From GCA-2697345 sp002697345 (GTDB lineage: Bacteria > Pseudomonadota > Alphaproteobacteria > Rhodobacterales > Rhodobacteraceae): DNA of 64,000 nt. The DNA is taken from assembly GCA_943787605.1 (NCBI GenBank), contig CALSNB010000001.1:1736001-1800000 (forward strand). The letters are read 5' to 3'. Below, piece after piece: positions 1 to 8,096 of this stretch. Position 1 is the first letter of the stretch. Each line of letters starts with the position of its first letter. A model generated the notes under the pieces. It saw only the letters and a program-made list of their open reading frames with translations, did no database searches and was not told where the DNA came from. The position numbers were made by a program, and so were the translations under genes.

Positions 1-75
1 CAATGCAATTACAAACAGAACGGATGTAGCCATGAGGAAAGATAAAAGATGTTTATAATTTACTGAGTTGATCAA
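1..75 (-). CDS. N-terminus of an exported or membrane protein (partial)
   Basis: An open frame runs off the left edge on the minus strand, starting at a TTG at 75 (alternative ATG at 33). The 25 visible residues are a short polar stretch followed by a hydrophobic segment (SFLMATSVLFVIAL), as in a signal peptide or membrane anchor. It lies just downstream of ubiA on the same strand. In Rhodobacterales an OmpA-family gene often sits beside ubiA, so that is one guess, but nothing visible here proves it. Confidence 0.35.
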   Translation of the reverse strand, partial: MINSVNYKHLLSFLMATSVLFVIAL

Positions 76-111
76 GATTTGTCTCTTAGATTTACATGAA
101 ATTTGATAATA

Positions 112-1077
112 TTATAGAAAAAGCGACGCTACCAGAAATATTATAGGAATAAATCCTGCATTTCGGTTCGAACGAAATATTTTCAAACACGACACCCAAT
201 CCCTGATGTCTAATTTAGAAACTTGCCAAACTAAATGAATACCAAATCCTATTATACCAACGATACAAATAATTACCTTACTTGAATTATTAATGAAAAA
301 TAAAGCATCCAAAACTGCAATTATATAAAAAGACATTGTTAATATTATAAAAGTGATCAACCATTTAATTGAATTAGCTCCAAAAAAGATAGCAGTCGAT
401 TTAATACCAATCAAGGCATCGTCGTCTGTGTCTTGATGAGCATAAATAGTATCGTAAAAGAGGGTCCAGAAAATACCAGACAAGTATAGAAAAATAGCTG
501 GGGAATCGATTGAACCCGTATGAGCTGACCAAGAGAGTAATGCCCCCCAATTAAATGCAATTCCTAGAAATATTTGTGGCCACCAAGTGAACCTTTTGGC
601 GAAAGGATAAATAATGACAGGTATTATGGATAATAAGCCAACTAAAATTGCCACTTTATTAAATGATATCAATATAAAAAAAGCCAGCAAAAGCTGCATG
701 AATAGCCATATATAGGCTGATGATATATTAATTTGTTTGGCTGGAAGAGGGCGATGTCGAGTTCTTTCGACCTTAAAATCAATATCTTTATCAACGATGT
801 CATTCCAAGTACAACCGGCTCCTCGCATCAATATAGCGCCGATTCCACATCCTATCACAATCCATAGATCTAAAAGTTGAAAACCCAAGCTATCTGATGT
901 TGATGCAAGAAGCGCTCCCCACCAACAAGGAAGCAGTAAGAGCCAAGTACCTATTGGCCTATCTACCCTACTTAACCTCAAGTATGGCTGACTCCAAGAC
1001 GGGGCTTTCTTATTAACCCAGTTATTTGATACGGTGTCAGCTACGAGTCCCACTGGTGTTTGACGATCCTTAGACAT
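112..1077 (-). CDS. ubiA: 4-hydroxybenzoate polyprenyltransferase
   Basis: Integral membrane prenyltransferase that attaches the polyprenyl tail to 4-hydroxybenzoate in ubiquinone synthesis. The 321-residue protein has several hydrophobic helices and both Mg-diphosphate-binding Asp motifs: NDIVDKDID near residue 91 and DTIYAHQDTDDD near residue 208. The length fits the family. An AAGG ribosome-binding site lies about 9 nt before the ATG at 1077. It is divergent from rsmE, with only 12 nt between the two start codons, so the promoters must reach into the opposite gene. Confidence 0.95.
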   Translation of the reverse strand: MSKDRQTPVGLVADTVSNNWVNKKAPSWSQPYLRLSRVDRPIGTWLLLLPCWWGALLASTSDSLGFQLLDLWIVIGCGIGAILMRGAGCTWNDIVDKDIDFKVERTRHRPLPAKQINISSAYIWLFMQLLLAFFILISFNKVAILVGLLSIIPVIIYPFAKRFTWWPQIFLGIAFNWGALLSWSAHTGSIDSPAIFLYLSGIFWTLFYDTIYAHQDTDDDALIGIKSTAIFFGANSIKWLITFIILTMSFYIIAVLDALFFINNSSKVIICIVGIIGFGIHLVWQVSKLDIRDWVSCLKIFRSNRNAGFIPIIFLVASLFL

Positions 1078-1082
1078 ATAAT
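1077..1082 (+). promoter_or_regulatory. Consensus -10 box for a leaderless rsmE transcript
   Basis: A perfect TATAAT lies 7 nt before the rsmE ATG at 1090, so a start about 7 nt downstream would fall on the ATG itself. No Shine-Dalgarno sequence precedes that ATG. The -35 is weak (TGGTGT at 1054-1059 with 17-nt spacing). Promoter prediction by eye. Confidence 0.45.
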
Positions 1083-1089
1083 TGGCCTT

Positions 1090-1809
1090 ATGGTACAGAA
1101 TAAAATCAGATTGTTTGTAGAGCAGGAATTGTATAACGGCAATTCGCTTGTTATTTCTAAAAAAGAAGCAAATTACCTATTTAATGTAATGCGGTTAAAA
1201 GTTGGGGATCATTTACATATTTTTAACAATCATAATGGCGAATGGTTATCAAAAGTTACTGAAAGAAGTAAGACATCTGGAAGTCTCGAGTGTTTAAATA
1301 AAATAGTTGATAGTCAAAAACCCCCAGATGTGTGGCTTTTGTTTGCACCTATAAAAAAATCAAGAACAGATTACATTGTTGAGAAAGCAACCGAGATGGG
1401 TGTAGCAAAAATAATGCCAATCTTAACAGACCACACAAATACAACCCGAATTAGCAAAGATCGTTTGCAATTGCACGCGATCGAAGCAGCGGAACAATGT
1501 GGCACAAATTTTGTGCCAGAAGTGACAGATCTAAAAAAACTTTCGGATGTATTGGCTCTTTGGTCAAAAGATAGAATGATTATGTTTTGTGATGAGACGA
1601 AAAAGGGTTCTACAGAAATCATAAAAAACAATAAAAACTCATGGGCAATTTTAATAGGTCCAGAGGGGGGGTTTACAGATTTTGAAAGAAAATGGCTTGT
1701 ATCAAAAAACTTTGTTCAAAATGTAAGTCTTGGGCCTCGTATTTTACGCGCAGATACGGCGGTAGTTGCGGCCTTAACTTTATGGCAATCTAGTATAGGT
1801 GATTGGTAG
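1090..1809 (+). CDS. rsmE: 16S rRNA (uracil-1498-N3)-methyltransferase
   Basis: SPOUT-class methyltransferase that methylates U1498 of 16S rRNA. The C-terminal half carries the knot motifs ILIGPEGGFTDFE and LGPRILRADTAVVAAL, diagnostic for RsmE. I chose the ATG at 1090 over the upstream in-frame codon at 1060, because RsmE proteins begin directly with a KIRLFVE-like strand and a perfect -10 box sits just before 1090. This gives 239 residues, the usual length. It overlaps the next gene slightly. Confidence 0.93.
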   Translation: MVQNKIRLFVEQELYNGNSLVISKKEANYLFNVMRLKVGDHLHIFNNHNGEWLSKVTERSKTSGSLECLNKIVDSQKPPDVWLLFAPIKKSRTDYIVEKATEMGVAKIMPILTDHTNTTRISKDRLQLHAIEAAEQCGTNFVPEVTDLKKLSDVLALWSKDRMIMFCDETKKGSTEIIKNNKNSWAILIGPEGGFTDFERKWLVSKNFVQNVSLGPRILRADTAVVAALTLWQSSIGDW

Positions 1810-2327
1810 TGACTTTTATACGAGCTGAAGCTTGGAGTCAGATAAAACGCTATAAAGACCTAATCGTGGGAGTTTTAATCTTACTATTGGGAGTAAAGTT
1901 TTTACTTTCAATTTATTGGCCCAGTATTTTATTTGGTTTATTACTCCTTTTTCTAGGCACTACTTTTTTAGTTAGCTTTTTTCGAAAATACATTACTAGT
2001 GATATACTTGAAAATGTAGGGTTTCTAGAAGTCACAGAAAGACAGATTATCTATATTCATTCGATAAATGGTGGAGAAATTTCTTTAGATGGTCTAAAAC
2101 GTATTAGTCTAATAGTAAGTGCTGAGGATAACTTTGTTAAAAGTAGGTTTTGGGACCTCGAAGGTGACAATAGCGAAAATTTACGGTTTCCAGTTGCGGT
2201 TGCAGGTGTTGATGCATTTATAGAGTCCCTTATATTCCTAACAAAGGTAAATTACAGGGCTATAAAAATCGCTTTAGATTCTCAAAACGAAGAGAATATT
2301 CTGGTTTGGGAAAAGATAACATTTTAG
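1803..2327 (+). CDS. Small membrane protein with two transmembrane helices
   Basis: Not recognised as a named family. The roughly 173-residue product has a charged N-terminus, two hydrophobic segments near residues 20-40 and 42-60, and a soluble C-terminal part. It starts at TTG 1803 or GTG 1809, overlapping the end of rsmE, so it is probably co-translated. It lies between rsmE and gshA, where Rhodobacterales genomes often carry a similar hypothetical membrane gene. No catalytic motif is visible. Confidence 0.6.
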   Translation: MVVTFIRAEAWSQIKRYKDLIVGVLILLLGVKFLLSIYWPSILFGLLLLFLGTTFLVSFFRKYITSDILENVGFLEVTERQIIYIHSINGGEISLDGLKRISLIVSAEDNFVKSRFWDLEGDNSENLRFPVAVAGVDAFIESLIFLTKVNYRAIKIALDSQNEENILVWEKITF

Positions 2328-2394
2328 TGCATTGACTTAGTCATCTTTTAATATCACGAATAAATTCGTTATCTTTCTTTTTGGAGTTAAAGAA

Positions 2395-3765
2395 ATGTCT
2401 ATTCCTCAATCAGGCGGCGGCCCAATTACAAGTTATCACCAGTTGATCGAGTATCTTGAAGCTGGGTGTAAAGACAAACAGTCTTGGCGAATCGGAACAG
2501 AACACGAGAAATTTGGTTTTTTGACTGACGCACTCACGCCGCTCCCATATTATGGTGAGAGATCAATTGTGAAAATATTAAGTGATCTTAGAGATGATTT
2601 TGGATGGGACCCTATATTAGAGGGGGACGCCTTAATTGGGCTCTCTAAGCTGGGAGCAAACATTTCTTTAGAACCTGGTGGTCAATTAGAGTTAAGTGGT
2701 GCTCCTTTAACAACAATTCATGAAACCTGTGATGAGGTTAACCAACACCTTGTTGAAGTGAAAGCTGTGTCAGATCGATTGAATGTTGGGTTTATTGGTT
2801 TAGGTGCTGCGCCAGAGTGGCATCATGAACAAATGCCAATTTTGCCAAAAGGCCGATATAAGTTAATGACTGATTATATGGGCCGTGTTGATACTCATGG
2901 AACACAAATGATGTATAGGACTTGCACTGTCCAAGTTAATCTGGATTTTGGCTCACAAGAAGATATGGTGAAGAAGTTTAGAGTTGCATTGGCTTTGCAA
3001 CCTGTTGCGACAGCAATTTTTGCAAATTCACCATTTTTTGAAGGCAAGCCAAATGGACATAAAAGCTGGCGATCTCGTATCTGGCGTAATCTTGATAAAG
3101 ACCGAACAGGTATGCTTCCATTTGTGTTTGATGAGGGCTTTGGGTTTGAGGCTTGGGCAGAATATGCATTAGATGTACCCATGTATTTCGTTTATAGAGA
3201 TGGGAAGTATATCGACGCTTTAGGGCTGTCTTTTAGAGATTTTTTGAAGGGAAAGCTCCCAGTTTTGCCTGGCGAAATTCCCACACTATCAGATTGGGCT
3301 GACCATTTGACTACTATTTTCCCGGAGGCCCGGATTAAGCAGTTTTTAGAGATGAGAGGCGCTGATAGTGGTCCCTGGAGAAACCTTTGTGCTTTGCCGG
3401 CATTTTGGGTTGGAATTTGTTACAATCAAAATTCTTTAGATGCTGCTTGGGACATAGTTAAGGATTGGGATGTAACTTTCCATGAAGATTTACGAGTTGC
3501 GGCTTCCGTGAACGGATTAAGTGCAATTGTTAACAACGTAAAGATGATTGAACTAGCCCGTCAAGTAACAGCAATTTCACATGAAGGATTGAAGGCGAGA
3601 GCTTACGCTGGAGCAGGTGGGTTAGTTCCAGATGAAACACATTTTTTGAATTCTATACATGATATTTTAGAAAGAGAAAAAAGCCCTGCCGATGATTTAT
3701 TAGATCATTTTCATGGTTCGTGGGGAAGTGACATTAAAAAGGTGTATGAAGAATTTAGCTATTAA
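2395..3765 (+). CDS. gshA: Glutamate-cysteine ligase, plant/alphaproteobacterial type
   Basis: Catalyses the ATP-dependent first step of glutathione synthesis in the cytoplasm. The 456-residue length and motifs such as RIGTEHEKFGF (residues 32-42), LEPGGQLELSG (near 93-103) and MMYRTCTVQVNLDF match the proteobacterial/plant GCS2-like class, not the E. coli GshA class. A GGAG ribosome-binding site precedes the ATG by about 8 nt. It is followed by convergent plsY with a 27-nt gap and no obvious hairpin terminator. Confidence 0.95.
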   Translation: MSIPQSGGGPITSYHQLIEYLEAGCKDKQSWRIGTEHEKFGFLTDALTPLPYYGERSIVKILSDLRDDFGWDPILEGDALIGLSKLGANISLEPGGQLELSGAPLTTIHETCDEVNQHLVEVKAVSDRLNVGFIGLGAAPEWHHEQMPILPKGRYKLMTDYMGRVDTHGTQMMYRTCTVQVNLDFGSQEDMVKKFRVALALQPVATAIFANSPFFEGKPNGHKSWRSRIWRNLDKDRTGMLPFVFDEGFGFEAWAEYALDVPMYFVYRDGKYIDALGLSFRDFLKGKLPVLPGEIPTLSDWADHLTTIFPEARIKQFLEMRGADSGPWRNLCALPAFWVGICYNQNSLDAAWDIVKDWDVTFHEDLRVAASVNGLSAIVNNVKMIELARQVTAISHEGLKARAYAGAGGLVPDETHFLNSIHDILEREKSPADDLLDHFHGSWGSDIKKVYEEFSY

Positions 3766-3792
3766 TATCAGTAACTTTAGTACTTTAACAAT

Positions 3793-4404
3793 TTAGTTTC
3801 GTTTTAAAAAGTTAATATTAGTTTCAGTCCCTTCAATTAGTCTTCTTATATTTTCTTTATGTTTTAAAAATACAAATACATTTAATACAACAAAAAGAAT
3901 AATAAAGTCTGGTTTGTTAAGGAACCAGAGCCATAAAGGTATTAAAAGAGCCCCGATTAATGCAGAAAGTGATGACTTTCGAGAAATTACTGCAACCAAA
4001 AGCCAGGTAAGGCAAGTTAATAAGCCTACTAAAAATGAAATAACTAATACTATACCAAAAAGAGTTGCGACCCCTTTACCGCCTTTAAAATTTTGCCAGA
4101 CAGGAAATAAATGTCCTAAAAAAACTGCTAGGGCCATAAAGTTAACAGCAAAACTATCAAAAAAAGAGATAGCTATATATACAACTAAAGCACCTTTTCC
4201 AGCATCCAAGAGTAGGGTGAAGAGGGCAGCTTTTTTATTACCCGTTCGGAGCACGTTTGTTGCACCAGTATTCCCTGAGCCAATTGAACGTAAGTCCCCT
4301 AAATTTAAAGCTTTGCTAATTATTGACCCAAAGCTTATTGACCCTAGTAAATAGGAACCTAAAGCTAATAAAACAAATATGGTTATATTATCAAATAAAG
4401 TCAT
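3793..4404 (-). CDS. plsY: Glycerol-3-phosphate acyltransferase PlsY
   Basis: Membrane enzyme that transfers acyl groups from acyl-phosphate to glycerol-3-phosphate. The 203-residue protein has the hallmark motifs GSISFGSIISK, SGNTGATNVLR and FKGGKGVAT plus about five hydrophobic helices. Its ATG shares one base with the stop codon of the upstream pyrC-like gene (TAATG), implying translational coupling in a pyrB-pyrC'-plsY operon. Confidence 0.95.
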   Translation of the reverse strand: MTLFDNITIFVLLALGSYLLGSISFGSIISKALNLGDLRSIGSGNTGATNVLRTGNKKAALFTLLLDAGKGALVVYIAISFFDSFAVNFMALAVFLGHLFPVWQNFKGGKGVATLFGIVLVISFLVGLLTCLTWLLVAVISRKSSLSALIGALLIPLWLWFLNKPDFIILFVVLNVFVFLKHKENIRRLIEGTETNINFLKRN

Positions 4405-5681
4405 TATTTAGAGTACACTTCTTCACCTGAAACAAAGGTTTTTAATACCCCCCCTTGCATTCTACTACCATCAAATGGAGTGTTTTTTGATTTTGATTTT
4501 AAAGCTTCTCTATCAAGTATAAATGGAAGCTCTGGATCGAATAAAACTAAATCTGCGGGATAACCTTCTTCTAATCGACCTCCTGGTAAACTAAACCTTT
4601 TTGCTGGATTCAATGTTAGAGCAGCCCATAATTTGTTTATTGTAATTGATTTTGAATGATAAAGTCTAAGTGCTGCAGGTAGTAAAGTTTCAAGTGCAAC
4701 TGCCCCAGATGCGGCTTCTTCGAACGGTAACCTTTTACTTTCTTCATCTTGAGGTGTATGCATTGAACTAATAATATCGATAATACCGTCTGAAACTGCC
4801 TCGACCATGGACACTCGATCTTGTTCAGATCTCAGTGGTGGTTTGACCTTAAAAAAGGTCTTGTAATCTCCAATATCTAATTCATTTAATGTTAGATGAT
4901 GAATGGAAACCCCAGCAGTAATATCAAGACCAAGATTCTTTGCACGAATGAGTGCTGGTAGAGACACCTTTGACGAAATCTGGTCTATATGATATTTAGT
5001 GCCAGTCATTTCGATAACTGATAGATCTCGTTCTAACCCAATTTTCTCTGCAATTACTGAAACTGAAGGTAGACCCCTTAAAGATGAAAATTTTCCTGAA
5101 GTAGATGTCGCTCCGCGTGACAGGGTTGGTTCTTGAATATGCCCAACCACTAAGGCTCCCAAGGACTTTGCGTAAGTTAGAGCTCTCGTTAGTATTTTTA
5201 AATCAGTGATAACAAGGTCCCCGTCGGAAAAGGCTATTGCTCCTGAATCTAATAAAAACCCCATTTCTACCATTTCACGACCTTCACGGTTTTTTGTTAA
5301 GGTCGCCATTGGAAAGATATTTACTAAAGATGCATCAGACCCTCGTTGATGCATGAATGATAATATTTCTGGACTGTCAATAGGTGGCAAAGTGTCTGGT
5401 CGGGTGATCATAGTTGTAACACCGCCCGCTGCTGCTGCCTGTCCGGCACTTTTAAAACTTTCCTTATGCCTCTCACCAGGCTCACAGATTTTGACACCAA
5501 CATCAATAATTCCTGGGCCTAGATACTTACCTCCACAATCGATCGTTTTAATTTTTACATCAGGGCAGGTTTTATGAATTTTAAAAATAATGCCATTCTT
5601 AACCTCCAAAGTTCCAAGATATGTACTCTCTAATTTTGGATCGATCAGCATAGCATTTGTTAGAAGAAAATTATTTTTCAT
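4404..5681 (-). CDS. pyrC': Dihydroorotase-like protein lacking the metal-binding HxH (PyrC'/PyrX)
   Basis: Amidohydrolase-fold protein of 425 residues with overall dihydroorotase similarity, including the TRPDTLPPIDSPE region. Active enzymes have DxHxH at the first metal-binding strand. Here that position, near residue 60, reads PGIIDVGVKICEPGERH, so both His residues are replaced (Gly and Lys). Family knowledge: catalytically inactive PyrC' proteins act as structural partners of aspartate transcarbamoylase. The gene overlaps pyrB by 4 nt (ATGA), which fits that role. A catalytic pyrC should exist elsewhere in the genome. Confidence 0.85.
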   Translation of the reverse strand: MKNNFLLTNAMLIDPKLESTYLGTLEVKNGIIFKIHKTCPDVKIKTIDCGGKYLGPGIIDVGVKICEPGERHKESFKSAGQAAAAGGVTTMITRPDTLPPIDSPEILSFMHQRGSDASLVNIFPMATLTKNREGREMVEMGFLLDSGAIAFSDGDLVITDLKILTRALTYAKSLGALVVGHIQEPTLSRGATSTSGKFSSLRGLPSVSVIAEKIGLERDLSVIEMTGTKYHIDQISSKVSLPALIRAKNLGLDITAGVSIHHLTLNELDIGDYKTFFKVKPPLRSEQDRVSMVEAVSDGIIDIISSMHTPQDEESKRLPFEEAASGAVALETLLPAALRLYHSKSITINKLWAALTLNPAKRFSLPGGRLEEGYPADLVLFDPELPFILDREALKSKSKNTPFDGSRMQGGVLKTFVSGEEVYSK

Positions 5682-6628
5682 TTTAAAACCCTACTAACGG
5701 TGGCTTTTTGTGATTTAATTAAAGACTCGATTATTGCCATCCTAACAGCAACACCCATCTCCACCTGCTCTTGTATGACACTTCTGTTAATATCATCTGC
5801 TAAGGTTCCATCAATCTCCACCCCTCGATTCATAGGGCCCGGATGCATAATGATGGCATCCTTTTTGGCAAAAGACAGTTTTTCATGATCAAGTCCAAAG
5901 CGATGGTAGTACTCTCTCTCTGATGGAATAAACCCACCATCCATCCGCTCCTTTTGAAGTCGTAGCATCATTACGACGTCTACATCTTTAAGACCCTCTT
6001 TAGGGTTTTCAAAGACTTCAACACCAAAATCTTCGATACCTTTTGGCATTAAAGTGCTCGGACCAATTAACCGAATGCGATTTCCCATTTTTCCTAAAAG
6101 TAGAATATTAGAGCGCGCAACCCTAGAATGATTTATGTCGCCACAGATTGCAATTGATAGTCTATGAAGTCTACCTTTTGCTCTTCTTATAGTTAGTGCG
6201 TCTAGTAGAGCTTGTGTTGGATGTTCGTGAGCTCCATCTCCAGCATTTATAACAGAACAGTTAACTTTCTCAGCAAGTAGGTTTACGGCTCCAGAATGAG
6301 GGTGACGAACCACAAGAAGGTCTGGGTTCATAGCATTCAATGTTAAAGCAGTATCTATTAAAGTTTCACCTTTTTTTATTGATGAAGCCTGCATAGCCAT
6401 ATTCATAACATCAGCCCCTAGCCTTTTTCCAGCTATTTCAAAAGATGCTTGAGTTCTGGTTGAGTTTTCAAAGAACATATTTATTTGAGTTATTCCCACA
6501 AATATTTCTGAATGCTTTGCGGAGCTTCGATTTAAAGTGACATACCGATCAGCCTCATCCAAAAGTGATGTTATTTCTGAATTACTAAGATATTCTATAC
6601 CAAGTAAATGTTTCGAACAAAACGGCAT
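5678..6628 (-). CDS. pyrB: Aspartate carbamoyltransferase catalytic subunit
   Basis: Condenses carbamoyl phosphate with aspartate in pyrimidine synthesis. Carbamoyl-phosphate motif FFENSTRTQASFE and the HPTQALLDALTI and MHPGPMNRGVEI motifs are all present. An in-frame codon exists upstream at 6679, but the ATG at 6628 is preceded by a strong AAGGAG site with correct spacing and gives 316 residues, the normal size. It is first gene of the pyrB-pyrC'-plsY operon. The regulatory subunit PyrI is not encoded nearby. Confidence 0.95.
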   Translation of the reverse strand: MPFCSKHLLGIEYLSNSEITSLLDEADRYVTLNRSSAKHSEIFVGITQINMFFENSTRTQASFEIAGKRLGADVMNMAMQASSIKKGETLIDTALTLNAMNPDLLVVRHPHSGAVNLLAEKVNCSVINAGDGAHEHPTQALLDALTIRRAKGRLHRLSIAICGDINHSRVARSNILLLGKMGNRIRLIGPSTLMPKGIEDFGVEVFENPKEGLKDVDVVMMLRLQKERMDGGFIPSEREYYHRFGLDHEKLSFAKKDAIIMHPGPMNRGVEIDGTLADDINRSVIQEQVEMGVAVRMAIIESLIKSQKATVSRVLK

Positions 6629-6707
6629 ATAGGCTCCTTTATACATAAGGCTTATAGAAAGAGTTAGTAAATTCAACAAGTCATGATTGCTATAGTTTAA
6701 TTTGCCT

Positions 6708-6713
6708 TATAAT
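6708..6713 (+). promoter_or_regulatory. Consensus -10 box immediately upstream of udg
   Basis: A perfect TATAAT ends 8 nt before the ATG at 6722, so the predicted transcript would have a leader of 0-2 nt. No Shine-Dalgarno sequence is seen. A weak -35 candidate (GATTGC, 6685-6690) sits at 17-nt spacing. Same arrangement as at rsmE and coq9. Confidence 0.4.
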
Positions 6714-6721
6714 TTAGGTGT

Positions 6722-7495
6722 ATGGAATCAGAAGTAAATTTTATTGATGCACTAGATCTGCTTGAATGGCAGTTAGAGCTAGGAGTAACTGAAACAATAG
6801 GTAATCAAGAGGTTAATAGATATTTAGAGGTTAAGCCAAAGAGTGAAAGCGAAACAAAGGCTAATATTACATCTAAGGAAAAAACGACTATAGTTGAACC
6901 CACTTTAGTGGCATCTTCAATTGCAAATGCCGCGAACTCTTTGGATGATCTTGCTAAAGCAATTTCTTCTTTTGATTATTGTGATTTAAAAAAAGGGGCT
7001 CGGAACCTAGTCTTTTCAGATGGGAGTCCAAGTGCCAAAGTAATGATTATAGGTGAAATCCCTGATCGCGAAGAAGACATGGTTGGGAAACCTTTTGTAG
7101 GTGAGGCAGGGGTACTACTAGATAAGATGTTTAATGCTATCGGTTATGGAAGATCACTTTCTAACGCCTCTATATATCTAACGAATGTAGTACCATGGCG
7201 AACCCCTCAAAATAGACCTCTCACACTTAATGAGCAGGAAACACTTAAACCTTTCTTGGTAAGACATATTGAATTAATTCAGCCAAAATTTCTAATTGTT
7301 ATGGGTAACACGCCGAGTCAAATTTTACTTAATGAAGATAGGATTACTAAACTTCGAGGAAAATGGAATACTTTCTCTGGAATCCCTACATTGCCGATGC
7401 TTCACCCTAGTTATTTACTACGTAACCCTTCAGAAAAAAAAGAAACTTGGGAGGATCTAAAAATGTTAAAAATTAGGTTAGGAGAGGATTTGTAG
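6722..7495 (+). CDS. udg: Uracil-DNA glycosylase, family 4/5-like
   Basis: Base-excision repair enzyme removing uracil from DNA. The 257-residue protein has a variable, probably disordered N-terminus (about residues 1-75) and then the family core: GEIPDREEDMVGKPFVGEAG near residue 120, a NVVPWR strand and the C-terminal HPSYLLRNP motif. Family 4 enzymes normally use four Cys to bind a [4Fe-4S] cluster and carry GEAPG. Here only one Cys is present (DYCDLKKGARN) and the motif reads GEIPD. The stop overlaps the GTG start of moaB. Confidence 0.85.
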   Translation: MESEVNFIDALDLLEWQLELGVTETIGNQEVNRYLEVKPKSESETKANITSKEKTTIVEPTLVASSIANAANSLDDLAKAISSFDYCDLKKGARNLVFSDGSPSAKVMIIGEIPDREEDMVGKPFVGEAGVLLDKMFNAIGYGRSLSNASIYLTNVVPWRTPQNRPLTLNEQETLKPFLVRHIELIQPKFLIVMGNTPSQILLNEDRITKLRGKWNTFSGIPTLPMLHPSYLLRNPSEKKETWEDLKMLKIRLGEDL

Positions 7496-8034
7496 TGGAG
7501 GATGTTTCAGAGAGAGAGTTTATTTCGTGTCGGATAGCTATACTAACTTTATCAGATACCCGTACACTGCAAGATGATAAGTCTGGAGAGTTACTAAAAA
7601 AACGAATTTTGGCAGCTGGTCATACTCTTGCTGATCGAAAAATTCTACAAGATGATAGAGACCTAATAGCCAACCAACTGAGAGTCTGGGCATTGGATCC
7701 AGATGTTGATATTATAATTTCAACAGGAGGGACTGGTTTAACTGGAAGAGATGTCACTATTGAGGCCCATAGAGATGTTTACGAAAAAGAAATAGATGCT
7801 TTTTCAATAGTCTTTACATCGGTCTCTATGGCTAAGATAGGTACATCGGCTATTCAATCAAGAGCGACCGCGGGTGTGTCAAATGGAACCTACTTATTCG
7901 CTTTACCTGGATCACCGAGTGCGTGTATTGATGCTTGGGACGAAATCTTGATTAAACAACTAGATTATAGACACAAACCATGCAATTTTATAGAAATTTT
8001 GCCTAGATTGGACGAGCACAAGCGTAGAAAATAG
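7495..8034 (+). CDS. moaB: Molybdenum cofactor biosynthesis protein MoaB
   Basis: MogA/MoaB-type fold involved in adenylylation of molybdopterin. The signature ISTGGTGLTGRDVT is at about residues 79-92, with a second conserved stretch FALPGSPSACIDAWDEI near the C-terminus. 179 residues is typical. The GTG start at 7495 overlaps the udg stop codon, so the two genes are probably co-translated. About 60 nt separate it from the following efflux operon. Confidence 0.92.
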   Translation: MEDVSEREFISCRIAILTLSDTRTLQDDKSGELLKKRILAAGHTLADRKILQDDRDLIANQLRVWALDPDVDIIISTGGTGLTGRDVTIEAHRDVYEKEIDAFSIVFTSVSMAKIGTSAIQSRATAGVSNGTYLFALPGSPSACIDAWDEILIKQLDYRHKPCNFIEILPRLDEHKRRK

Positions 8035-8096
8035 AGGCAAAAAATACCCAGACCTACATTGAATATAAATAGTTAAATATTGGAGTTAATGAATTT

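Noticed and set aside
6629..6679. Longer pyrB start at 6679
   Set aside because: The AAGGAG site and the family N-terminus both support the ATG at 6628.
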